A stretch of 10,152 nucleotides of DNA from Minisyncoccota bacterium (GCA_018061585.1 JAGOTU010000027.1:1-10152), one strand, 5' to 3'. Shown: positions 1-5,935, counted from the first letter of the stretch. The notes: generated by a model not told the origin, from the sequence alone. Program-made: numbers and translations.

Positions 1-680
1 ACTGTTTCTTCGCGGACCGGCGCGGAGAATTTTGCCACGTCCACGCCGTTGGGAATAACGGGCACCGGAACCGACACGCCAAGCTTGCTCACCTCGCCTG
101 CGAGGAAGTGCGAAATAACCTTGATGATATTCGCCGCACGGTAGACACGCTCATAGAGCGGCCATATAAAACGAAGAATCGGTTGTCGTTCTTTCATGTC
201 AGAAAAGGCGCGGCCGTCCTGGAGCTCCAGTACATGCGGCACATTCGGATGAAACAGTTTAAACAGCATCCCTGCAAAGCCTGCATGATTCGCCATCATG
301 GCCCACGTCGCACTGTAGTGATACTCGCGATGCAATACGAAGGCAGCGAACGCAGCGTTTATCGGGAACAAGAGCTTCGCAAGCCTGAGCGTGAACGGCA
401 TGTTCCGGTCCGATACATGCGCATTCATGATCGCCGGACCGAGGCGATACACTGTGATGTTCCCTACCTGTTCAACGGGCGACAGCATCTTGTCGAACCG
501 GAGCGTGATCATATGAAATTCGTATTCGGGCAAGCGATCAGTGATCTCTTTGATCGCGACTTCGGCGCCACCAACGAACGGATGGTACGTAAGAGAAAAG
601 ATAAGGATGCGCTTCACCCCATTAGAAACCCCATTCGAGTTTTGTGTCTGTTCTGTTTCGTCCTTTCTAACGGGGTTCAT
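1..680 (-). CDS. GT4-family glycosyltransferase, N-terminal part (runs off left edge)
   Basis: About 226 residues are open from an ATG at 680 to the left edge; the stop lies outside the window. After a hydrophilic leader of about 22 residues comes the first beta strand (KRILIFSLTYHPFVGGAE, residues 23-40). The GGAE loop is typical of the donor/acceptor cleft of GT4 (GT-B fold) glycosyltransferases. Residues 209-214 read IPNGVD, the motif that marks the linker between the two Rossmann domains, so the N-terminal acceptor domain is complete and the nucleotide-sugar domain is missing. GT4 enzymes transfer a sugar from an activated donor, usually in glycan or lipopolysaccharide-type assembly at the inner face of the membrane. 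The sugar epimerase two genes upstream fits such a pathway. No Shine-Dalgarno is visible. A -10-like TACGAT seven bases before the ATG supports this start. GTG at 617, just before the first strand, is the alternative. Substrate cannot be told. Confidence 0.88.
   Translation of the reverse strand, partial: MNPVRKDETEQTQNSNGVSNGVKRILIFSLTYHPFVGGAEVAIKEITDRLPEYEFHMITLRFDKMLSPVEQVGNITVYRLGPAIMNAHVSDRNMPFTLRLAKLLFPINAAFAAFVLHREYHYSATWAMMANHAGFAGMLFKLFHPNVPHVLELQDGRAFSDMKERQPILRFIWPLYERVYRAANIIKVISHFLAGEVSKLGVSVPVPVIPNGVDVAKFSAPVREET
616..677 (-). repeat. 13-bp inverted repeat at the 5' end of the glycosyltransferase gene
   Basis: ACCCCATTAGAAA at 616-628 and TTTCTAACGGGGT at 664-676 are complementary at 12 of 13 positions on the plus strand. 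The odd pair becomes a G-U wobble in the minus-strand RNA. The spacer is 35 nt. Another partial copy of the arm (GAAACCCCATT, 625-635) overlaps the first, giving a tandem 12-nt repeat in codons 15-22. The arms span codons 2-22, the poorly conserved leader of the protein, so they could fold over the start region of the mRNA. Confidence 0.5.
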
Positions 681-687
681 TCCGCGA

Positions 688-693
688 ATCGTA
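688..693 (-). promoter_or_regulatory. Putative -10 box TACGAT of a leaderless promoter for the glycosyltransferase
   Basis: TACGAT (4 of 6 to TATAAT) lies on the minus strand seven bases before the ATG at 680 and just downstream of the terminator at 708-741. Transcription would start at or next to the start codon. A -35 element is poor (TTTTCT at 17 bases spacing). The call leans on the same geometry at 3671, 5907 and 7336. Confidence 0.4.
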
Positions 694-707
694 CGCGGTA
701 GTGCTAC

Positions 708-741
708 AAAAGAAAAGCGACGCGGGATGATACCGCGTCGC
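708..741 (-). terminator. Rho-independent terminator after the six-cysteine secreted protein
   Basis: Read on the minus strand, a perfect 9-bp GC-rich stem (GCGACGCGG / CCGCGTCGC, 733-741 with 717-725) with a 7-nt loop is followed by TTTTCTTTT. It lies 45 nt past the stop at 787. It is nearly identical to the terminator at 1153-1184. A weaker 5-bp hairpin (751-763) lies between the stop codon and this terminator. Confidence 0.85.
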
Positions 742-742
742 A
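718..742. repeat. Copy 1 of a 25-26 bp palindromic repeat
   Basis: CGACGCGGGATGA at 718-730 and CCGCGTCGCA at 733-742 recur exactly at 1161-1173 and 1177-1186. Only the short centre differs (TA here, CTC there). The copies are in the same orientation, 443 bp apart, and bracket the six-cysteine gene with its promoter. Confidence 0.8.
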
Positions 743-786
743 TTGAGTTGTGCCCTGGGGGCAAAGATCGTTGACGGCGCCGGCGA

Positions 787-1044
787 TTACTTGCAGTCCG
801 TGATCGGATACTGCTGCGGCGAGCTGGAGACGCCGATGAAGACCTTCTGGCCCTGCTTGCAGCGGGCCTTGCAGCGGCCGACTTCGGCCTGACATGCCTT
901 GCTGTAGCTTGCGGCCTGGGCGCCCTGGCCGTTTGCCCAGGCCTTGCATTCGCCGCCCTGCTGGGTGCACGAAACAGCGAACGCCGAGGTCGAAGCAAAC
1001 AGAATGGCAGACACGACGGTCGCCGCAGCGATGAGACGTTTCAT
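787..1044 (-). CDS. Small secreted six-cysteine protein, probably horizontally acquired
   Basis: 85 residues from the ATG at 1044. That start is fixed by a strong Shine-Dalgarno, GGGAGGAA, at its usual distance; longer readings of the frame add an unconvincing leader. Residues 1-23 form a Sec signal peptide (MKR, hydrophobic core, AFA cleavage site). The mature protein of about 62 residues holds six cysteines (26, 33, 51, 58, 62, 84), enough for three disulfides, and is rich in Gln, Ala, Gly and Lys. I do not know its function. The overall look is of small secreted hypothetical proteins of Rhizobiales such as Bradyrhizobium, from memory and not from a search. By hand count, 841-1020 is 118/180 G or C (66%), against 27/60, 31/60 and 28/60 in samples of the flanking genes (241-300, 1321-1380, 1441-1500). 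It has its own promoter candidate and terminator, so it is a self-contained unit. Transfer from a higher-GC bacterium is the best explanation. Confidence 0.8.
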   Translation of the reverse strand: MKRLIAAATVVSAILFASTSAFAVSCTQQGGECKAWANGQGAQAASYSKACQAEVGRCKARCKQGQKVFIGVSSSPQQYPITDCK

Positions 1045-1050
1045 TGGGGT

Positions 1051-1058
1051 TCCTCCCG
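1051..1058 (-). promoter_or_regulatory. Strong Shine-Dalgarno for the six-cysteine protein
   Basis: GGGAGGAA on the minus strand, six bases before the ATG at 1044. It decides the start of that gene and is clearly stronger than anything before the other genes here. Confidence 0.75.
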
Positions 1059-1112
1059 CTTGATGACACACTCGTCCGAAATGGACTAAGCGAGCAGCAA
1101 TGTGCTGGCCAG

Positions 1113-1141
1113 AACGTACCATCTTTTTTATGAATAGTCAA
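1113..1141 (-). promoter_or_regulatory. Candidate sigma70-type promoter for the six-cysteine protein
   Basis: TTGACT (1136-1141) and TACGTT (1113-1118) are separated by 17 bases on the minus strand, downstream of the terminator at 1153-1184. The -35 matches consensus at five of six positions and the -10 at three of six. The implied 5' leader is about 60 nt, which leaves room for the Shine-Dalgarno. This differs from the leaderless arrangement of neighbouring genes. Confidence 0.45.
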
Positions 1142-1152
1142 TGAGTAGCGTA

Positions 1153-1184
1153 ACAAAAAACGACGCGGGATGACTCCCGCGTCG
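1153..1184 (-). terminator. Rho-independent terminator after the DUF218-like gene
   Basis: On the minus strand a perfect 10-bp stem (CGACGCGGGA / TCCCGCGTCG, 1175-1184 with 1161-1170) with a 4-nt loop is followed by TTTTTTGTT. It starts 16 nt past the stop at 1201. Stem and flank are almost the same sequence as the terminator at 708-741. Confidence 0.88.
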
Positions 1185-1186
1185 CA
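1161..1186. repeat. Copy 2 of the palindromic repeat
   Basis: This is the partner of the repeat at 718-742; 23 bases are identical, with a 3-base versus 2-base difference at the centre. Both copies act as terminator stems, so they may belong to a repeated terminator family of this genome or may mark the ends of an inserted segment. Confidence 0.8.
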
Positions 1187-1200
1187 CGCATCTGAATGAG

Positions 1201-1890
1201 CTATTCGCTCTCGTGAACACCCTGCCGTGAGCGCGGTACGAGCATTTTTCCGAGGTCGTCGACCAGGATGTCCTGCAGATGGCCATTGCCGTAATTCGTC
1301 TCGGCAGGAATGGCACACAAGGTCACGCGTTCCATGAACTTCGCATTGTTAAGTCCGATACCGAACGCAAGCTCTGCATCGCGGAGTACGCGCGGCATGT
1401 GATTGGCCGACGAAACCAGATACACGATGACGTGTTCGGATCGATAGTTGCTGACATTTATCCAATGTCGCAACTCGTTCATCGACTCCTGGGTAGTACC
1501 GCTGACCTCCTCGAACACGCTGTGGCGCTCAAGCCACGAGTGGTACGCCTGTTCGGTGCGAAGCAGCCGCTTCGGAAAGCGATGAGGAAAATGCTCATGC
1601 AATTCGCGAAACCGCCCGTACGCAGTTTCGTACGTCACCTTTGCTTCCGACATATTGTCGCTTGTTCGTCGCGAGCATCCGGTGGACCACACGATCTTGT
1701 CGGCGAGAAAATTCCGCGCCGCCCACAAACCCATGGGAATGCGTCCGAGCTGGTAAGTATTCGGTTCACCCCAGCACACACGCTCCCAGTCGCCGTCTGT
1801 CTTGCTCTGCAGAGCACCTGAGCGATTGATGGTCGCGACACGCGGAAGTTCGCGCAAATTATAGCCGCTGATGTGGACGATCTTCTTCAC
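1201..1890 (-). CDS. Divergent DUF218 (YdcF/SanA/ElyC-like) protein
   Basis: 229 residues from a GTG at 1890, preceded by AAGGAG six bases upstream, which fixes the start. Three spaced motifs match the DUF218 fold. A strand ending in a Ser/Gly-type loop followed by an SEA box is at IVWSTGCSRRTSDNMSEA (66-83). A Thr/Glu box, EEVSGTTQESM (127-137), corresponds to the family's E..S.nT.eNa. The motif VSSANHMPRVLRDA (159-172) corresponds to VTs.yHmpRa, with H164 and R167. Family members are linked to envelope and polysaccharide assembly, but their chemistry is poorly known. No signal peptide or membrane helix is visible, unlike SanA and ElyC, so it is probably cytosolic, like YdcF. It sits alone between the epimerase and a strong terminator. 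The match rests on motifs read by eye. Confidence 0.72.
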   Translation of the reverse strand: MKKIVHISGYNLRELPRVATINRSGALQSKTDGDWERVCWGEPNTYQLGRIPMGLWAARNFLADKIVWSTGCSRRTSDNMSEAKVTYETAYGRFRELHEHFPHRFPKRLLRTEQAYHSWLERHSVFEEVSGTTQESMNELRHWINVSNYRSEHVIVYLVSSANHMPRVLRDAELAFGIGLNNAKFMERVTLCAIPAETNYGNGHLQDILVDDLGKMLVPRSRQGVHESE

Positions 1891-1896
1891 GAGAAG

Positions 1897-1902
1897 CTCC
1901 TT
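1897..1902 (-). promoter_or_regulatory. Shine-Dalgarno AAGGAG fixing the GTG start at 1890
   Basis: AAGGAG with a six-base spacer precedes the GTG at 1890. It is one of the few clear ribosome-binding sites in the window and supports the non-ATG start. Confidence 0.7.
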
Positions 1903-1925
1903 GCTTGAGGAAATTATCTCGCAGA

Positions 1926-1934
1926 CTTATACCA
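1926..1934 (-). promoter_or_regulatory. Candidate extended -10 (TGGTATAAG) for the DUF218-like gene
   Basis: In the 53-nt gap after the epimerase stop, the minus strand carries TGG followed by TATAAG, an extended -10 form. The implied leader is about 30 nt. GATAAT at 1913-1918 is an alternative -10. No convincing -35 was found for either, so the gene may instead be read through from upstream. Confidence 0.35.
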
Positions 1935-1943
1935 CAAATCGAT

Positions 1944-2822
1944 CTAATGTCCAGGATGCGACTTCTTGAGCGTTTCTATGTATTGCTCGACCGTTTGCTC
2001 GGTCTTCCAGCCGAATTCCTTTTCGGCACGCGAGGTATCGCAAATTGAGTCCATACGGTTTCCTGCGCGCTCGGGTAGCATCGTGATCTCTCCGCCGAAC
2101 ATCTGTGCGATCTCGAGCACTGTGTGCGAATCATGCGAACCGAGCCCGTAGTCGTCGCCCTGTCCGCCCTCTCCCACCATCAACAATCCTCGTGCGATGT
2201 CTCCCGCGAATGTGAAATTTCTCTTTTGTGTTCCGGGTGCTGTGACCGTGATCGGCTTTCCCTCAAAGAATTGCGTCTTGAATCGTCCGATGACCGACGC
2301 ATACGGGCCGGTCGCGAGTTCTTGTGCGCCATAGGCATTGTAGAAATATGTGATCGCGTACGGCAGCTTGAACCAGTTGCCGTAGTTGCGAACGAGTTCG
2401 GTGTTGCTCGCCTTCATCCATGCGTACGGGCTTTGATCACGCCCGAGCCCACCATCTGCGAATTTGGTACTTGACCCTGCGTAGACAAGCTTGCACTGGC
2501 GCTTGCGCCAGTACTCAAAAACACAGTGCGCGCCATGCACGTTGCTCTGCCACACGAGCTCAAGATCATCGAAGCTCTGTTCGACGCGCGAGTATTCACC
2601 CAGGTGGAAAATGATCTCCGGATTCTCGTGCCCAAGGAGTGATTCGATATCCTTTGTGTGCCCTTCTACGTATTCGGCACCGGGAACGTGATTCGCCTTT
2701 GAACCGATGAAATAATTATCGATCGATACTACGCGGTATCCCTTTCCCAACAGAAGTTTGATGAGGTGCGTTCCGATGAGGCCTGCGCCTCCGGTTACCA
2801 ATACGGTCTTTGTTTCGGCCAT
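1944..2822 (-). CDS. NAD-dependent sugar-nucleotide epimerase/dehydratase (extended SDR, GalE-like)
   Basis: 292 residues from the ATG at 2822; a TTG nine bases upstream is in frame but adds only MIF and is less likely. The N-terminal Rossmann fold carries the NAD loop GGAGLIG (11-17) and an acidic residue, D35, in SIDNYF at the end of strand two. The HLGEYSRVEQSF segment (73-84) matches the HLAA-type strand of UDP-glucose 4-epimerases. The catalytic triad is visible as S117/S118 (AGSST) with Y133 and K137 (YAWMK). RNFTFAGDIARGLL (201-214) is the substrate-domain signature of sugar-nucleotide SDRs. It is a little shorter than a typical GalE (about 330). The family interconverts or dehydrates nucleotide sugars in the cytosol. 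The glycosyltransferase at the left edge suggests a role in surface glycan synthesis. The exact substrate (UDP-Glc, UDP-GlcNAc, dTDP or GDP sugar) cannot be told. It starts 20 nt after the lamin-tail gene, so it may share that transcript. Confidence 0.88.
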   Translation of the reverse strand: MAETKTVLVTGGAGLIGTHLIKLLLGKGYRVVSIDNYFIGSKANHVPGAEYVEGHTKDIESLLGHENPEIIFHLGEYSRVEQSFDDLELVWQSNVHGAHCVFEYWRKRQCKLVYAGSSTKFADGGLGRDQSPYAWMKASNTELVRNYGNWFKLPYAITYFYNAYGAQELATGPYASVIGRFKTQFFEGKPITVTAPGTQKRNFTFAGDIARGLLMVGEGGQGDDYGLGSHDSHTVLEIAQMFGGEITMLPERAGNRMDSICDTSRAEKEFGWKTEQTVEQYIETLKKSHPGH

Positions 2823-2842
2823 AAAAATCAAGACTACACTGC

Positions 2843-3664
2843 CTACTCGCTTTCCTCAATGCTCCACTCTTTCTTTTTTGTGCGCGAGATCATTGATGCC
2901 GCGGCACCAGTCGACAGCGCGAGGGCTGCTGCTGCGAACCACCACATGGATCCACCGAGCGATCCTGCGGAGGCGGTTTGTGCGACAACATCAGTCGGTG
3001 TCGCGTTCACGATATCCGCCGGGTCATCGCCCGATATTTCTGCATCCGCTTTTGCGGATGCAATAGAAGCGGATCCCGCCCGCGACGTACTTTTTTTCAC
3101 CTCCGGCGGCTTTTCCACGACCGGAACGATCTTGGGGGCTGCGACAGTGGATACCTTCGCATTCTCGCGCCCCGGTGTCGGAAGCGCGTGCAGCCACGCA
3201 CCCTCGTGCCATTGCAGTGATTCCCCGGTTCCTGCGGCACCCATCGTTTTCTCGTACACAGCGCGCGCGGCGGAACCTTTGACCGATGTCATACCGATCG
3301 TGGCTCCCGTATTATTGAGACTCATTGTCGTATCGATCACCTGGTTCACGCGCGAAAACATCGAATGGAATGTCGTTGCATCGGATGCGAGTACTGCATA
3401 CGCACCGGGCACGATCACCATCGTTCCTGTACCACCGTTCTTCGGCGGCACGTTCAGCACGTGCCCCGACTTATCAACAAATTTATAGTTCGCGAGGTCT
3501 TCCAAGTACGGACCCTCGTTGAATATCTCGATCCATTCTCGTTTCCCGTCGGCCCCGTCCGGGTCGTACATGACCTCGGTTATGCGAAGGTCTGCGTATG
3601 CAGCGAGCGGAAAGGATCCGATCGCTATGCCAATGATGAGATGAGCAAATGAACGGATCGTCAT
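2843..3664 (-). CDS. Membrane-anchored lamin-tail-domain (LTD) surface protein
   Basis: 273 residues from the ATG at 3664. Upstream in-frame starts would overlap the ATPase gene and add a low-complexity leader, so they are rejected. Residues 1-24 are a Sec signal peptide ending AYA. A lamin tail domain follows (about 25-168). It opens with LRITEVMYDPDGADGKREWIEIFN (key residues E30, P35, D36, EWIEIFN 43-49) and closes with the WLHALPTPGREN strand (158-168), the family's typical ending. Residues 169-236 are a Pro/Ala/Ser/Lys-rich linker. Then come a membrane helix (about 239-260) and a basic stop-transfer RTKKK. The domain should face outside, with a short cytoplasmic tail. Bacterial LTDs are beta-sandwiches thought to bind DNA, proteins or membranes at the cell surface. 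It starts 7 nt after the VirD4-like ATPase stop. A perfect TATAAT overlaps that stop codon, so it may also have its own start. Confidence 0.87.
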   Translation of the reverse strand: MTIRSFAHLIIGIAIGSFPLAAYADLRITEVMYDPDGADGKREWIEIFNEGPYLEDLANYKFVDKSGHVLNVPPKNGGTGTMVIVPGAYAVLASDATTFHSMFSRVNQVIDTTMSLNNTGATIGMTSVKGSAARAVYEKTMGAAGTGESLQWHEGAWLHALPTPGRENAKVSTVAAPKIVPVVEKPPEVKKSTSRAGSASIASAKADAEISGDDPADIVNATPTDVVAQTASAGSLGGSMWWFAAAALALSTGAAASMISRTKKKEWSIEESE

Positions 3665-3670
3665 GCCGCG

Positions 3671-3676
3671 ATTATA
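3671..3676 (-). promoter_or_regulatory. Perfect -10 (TATAAT) overlapping the ATPase stop codon, six bases before the LTD start
   Basis: TATAAT on the minus strand contains the TAA stop of the ATPase gene (3672-3674) and ends six bases before the ATG at 3664. That spacing would give a leaderless transcript. No good -35 is visible at 16-18 bases. There is also no Shine-Dalgarno for this start. Confidence 0.42.
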
Positions 3677-5900
3677 GATCATCCGAGTCCCGGTCGGTAC
3701 CATTGAGGACCCGCTGCAATTCCCGGTGCGATACTTCGCCGTGGTGCACGTGTTCGTGCGAAGGCCTCGTATGATTCGTCTCGGCACGTGGTCGCTCGGG
3801 ATCCGCGCCTTCATCACGGGAGCGCTCCCTTTGAACAGGTTCAGCCGGGTCGAATTGCCGGGATGCATGCTCCGTGTGCGGTGCCTGCGGTGCTGACTGC
3901 GCTTGTCGCGCTGCGTGTTGCCCCGCATGCCGCTCGTGTGGCCGTTCAGATGTCGTTTCTTCTCGTCTGATCTCCTGTCTCACGTCCCGTCTCTCATGCT
4001 GCCTCACCTCTTGTCTTTGCGGTGCTTTTTCTTGTTGTTTTTCCTGCGGTTTGACCTCCGGTCGGCTTTGCATTTTGCTGGCATTCTTTTCCCGCATCAG
4101 GTCGAGCGGTGATTTTGCCGGTGCTCCGTGGCGCTCAGCACGCGCCTGTTCAATAGCATCTTTGAGTGCGTTGCGGTGCTGCACAGCTTCTGCCTCGCGC
4201 TTGGCATGTATGTCCGGCGAGCGCGGTTGCGCTTCGCGCGGACGCGCCGGCGTCGGCACAACTGATCCCCGCGGATTTTGCGCAAGCGGTCGGGGTGCCT
4301 GGATCTCGCGTATCTTGTCCTGCAATGTCGGTCGTTGCACGGGTGCGGCGACGGGTGCCTGGGGAGCAGGAGCCGGTGCGGGTGCAGGTGCCGGCGAGTG
4401 CGGGGCAGCGGGCGGCGTTTTTACCTCTGAAACTGCGGCGGCGAACTTTTCGCGCGGCGTCGTCCCACCCTGCGGGGCCGCATTCCATCCGTTGGAAGAT
4501 CGCGGAGGTCCATCCCGACGGTCTTTTTTTTCTTTCGAAGGCGCAACGAATTCGGTCTGCTTGCGATTGATCTCTGCCACGATGTCCGCGCGGCTGCGGC
4601 TGTACGTCGCACGCGACGCTGTTACGACATCGTTTCTATATGAAATGGCAGGCGCTTCGATAGGAGCGATGGTTTCTGCGCTAAACGGCGGTGATCCCAC
4701 GCCGTCGATCATGAGCGTCAGGTAGATCTGTCCGATACCGAGACCCACAAGATCTTCCGGAAGGAATGTCGGTTGGAACACTGTTTCAAGAACTTCCGCA
4801 TCAAACGGTCCTACGCGGAACACGATAAGTGTTCCGACGTTGCCGAACACCGCGTCGCGCACTTCTTCGTCCATCTGTTCGATGTATTGATTGGCGAGTG
4901 TGAGCGCGAGTTTATATTTACGAGACTCTGAAAGGATGTCGGCGAACGCCTTGTTCATCATCGACTGGAATTCGTCGACATAAAAATAGAACCGCGGAAG
5001 CTTCGCCATACGCGACGCCGGTTCGTCTGCGCGCGACATAGCTGCCAGATAGATCTTTACCGTGAGCATCGAACCCAAGAGCGCAGCATTTGTTTCGCCC
5101 ATGCGACCCTTGGAGAGATTGACAATGAATATCTTTTTTTCGTCCATGATCTTGCGCAGATCGAACGACGACGTCGACTGCCCGACGATGTGGCGAATGA
5201 GCGGGTTCGCGATGAACTGACCGATCTTGTTCTGAATAGCCGGCGTGGCCTCTGCGGTATAACGATCGGTGAAGCTCGCGAACTCCTCGGTCCAGAATGC
5301 TTTGACGATCGGGTCCGTCACCTTTTCAATGACAGCATCTCGATAGGTTTTATTGGTCAGCATGCGGTTCACGTCGAGCAGCGACGACCCCGGATACTCA
5401 AGGAGTGCGAGCATCACGTTTTGCAGAATGTAGGCCATACGTGCGCTCCACTGGTCTTCCCAGATGCGCTCGAACGCGCCCATGAGGCCGGAGACGATCA
5501 GGTGACGCTTGTCGTACCCAACATCCTCCATCACATTGAATCCCATCGGGTAATCGATATCGAACGGTGCAAAATACACGACGTCGTTGATGCGCTCCTG
5601 CGGTATGAAATCGAGCAGCTTTTCCGCTGTCGATCCGTGCGGATCGATGAATGCGAGCCCTTCGCCGTTCTGAATATCCTGGATCGCCAGATTCTCGAGC
5701 ATGGTCGATTTACCCATACCCGTCTTCCCGATCACGTAGATATGCTTGCCGCGATCCACGGCCCGAATGCCGAACATCTCGCGCTTGCCGCGGGTATGCG
5801 TTGTTGCAAAGTATGTGATCCTGCGCTCATCGTTGGCATGATCCATGTGCGGCGCCTTTGTCGTGATCTCGTGATCGTCGTGATGAGAATGATCAGCCAT
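3672..5900 (-). CDS. VirD4/TraD-like type IV coupling ATPase with long disordered C-terminal tail
   Basis: 742 residues from the ATG at 5900. An upstream in-frame start at 5948 is possible but would place the -10-like TATACT inside the gene. The N-terminus is His/Asp-rich (HSHHDDH, 4-10). A RecA-like motor follows: Walker A GKTGMGKST (58-66), the IDPHG strand (85-89), Walker B FYFYVDEFQ (304-312) and a Gln-containing sensor ANQY (336-339). This order matches the VirD4/TraD/TraG coupling ATPases (DUF87 and TraM-recognition regions), which move DNA or proteins through type IV secretion channels. There is no N-terminal membrane helix, unlike classical VirD4, so it is probably soluble or membrane-recruited. 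From about residue 455 the chain is low complexity: a PA repeat (503-513), then a stretch rich in Arg, Gln, Glu and His to the end, about 290 residues. Such stand-alone ATPases recur in CPR genomes, from memory. The LTD surface protein follows at once. Substrate and channel partners are not visible here. Confidence 0.85.
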   Translation of the reverse strand: MADHSHHDDHEITTKAPHMDHANDERRITYFATTHTRGKREMFGIRAVDRGKHIYVIGKTGMGKSTMLENLAIQDIQNGEGLAFIDPHGSTAEKLLDFIPQERINDVVYFAPFDIDYPMGFNVMEDVGYDKRHLIVSGLMGAFERIWEDQWSARMAYILQNVMLALLEYPGSSLLDVNRMLTNKTYRDAVIEKVTDPIVKAFWTEEFASFTDRYTAEATPAIQNKIGQFIANPLIRHIVGQSTSSFDLRKIMDEKKIFIVNLSKGRMGETNAALLGSMLTVKIYLAAMSRADEPASRMAKLPRFYFYVDEFQSMMNKAFADILSESRKYKLALTLANQYIEQMDEEVRDAVFGNVGTLIVFRVGPFDAEVLETVFQPTFLPEDLVGLGIGQIYLTLMIDGVGSPPFSAETIAPIEAPAISYRNDVVTASRATYSRSRADIVAEINRKQTEFVAPSKEKKDRRDGPPRSSNGWNAAPQGGTTPREKFAAAVSEVKTPPAAPHSPAPAPAPAPAPQAPVAAPVQRPTLQDKIREIQAPRPLAQNPRGSVVPTPARPREAQPRSPDIHAKREAEAVQHRNALKDAIEQARAERHGAPAKSPLDLMREKNASKMQSRPEVKPQEKQQEKAPQRQEVRQHERRDVRQEIRREETTSERPHERHAGQHAARQAQSAPQAPHTEHASRQFDPAEPVQRERSRDEGADPERPRAETNHTRPSHEHVHHGEVSHRELQRVLNGTDRDSDDL

Positions 5901-5906
5901 GGCAAA

Positions 5907-5935
5907 AGTATACCCCTGCCCGCCCTTTTCAGGAA
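5907..5935 (-). promoter_or_regulatory. Putative leaderless promoter of the VirD4-like ATPase
   Basis: GGGGTATACT on the minus strand ends six bases before the ATG at 5900, so transcription would begin at the start codon. TATACT matches the -10 consensus at five of six positions. The -35 (TTCCTG at 17 bases spacing) is weak. The same GGGGTATACT stands before the start at 7328. Confidence 0.5.

Noticed and set aside
108..701. Plus-strand open frame of 197 residues at the left end
   Set aside because: It is opposite the GT4 glycosyltransferase, whose GGAE and IPNGVD motifs show the minus strand is coding.
2766..3488. Plus-strand open frame of 240 residues
   Set aside because: It is antisense to the lamin-tail gene, which has a signal peptide, domain and anchor in order; the antisense translation has no family features.
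3665..3928. N-terminal extension of the lamin-tail gene up to 3928
   Set aside because: It would overlap the ATPase tail by over 250 bases, and its residues are a frame-shifted reading of that low-complexity tail. The signal peptide starts at 3664.
4340..4420. Short repeats around the Pro-Ala stretch as a DNA repeat or CRISPR-like array
   Set aside because: The periodicity is three- and six-base codon repetition encoding PAPAPA; there are no spacers and no constant repeat unit.
3874..4725. Long plus-strand open frame (283 residues) opposite the ATPase tail
   Set aside because: It is a Cys/Ser/Arg/Gly-rich translation with no recognisable motif, caused by the GC-rich low-complexity tail on the other strand.
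3672..5900. HerA/FtsK-type defence ATPase or part of an antiphage system
   Set aside because: No nuclease, sensor or defence partner is adjacent, and the motif order fits VirD4/TraD coupling ATPases better.
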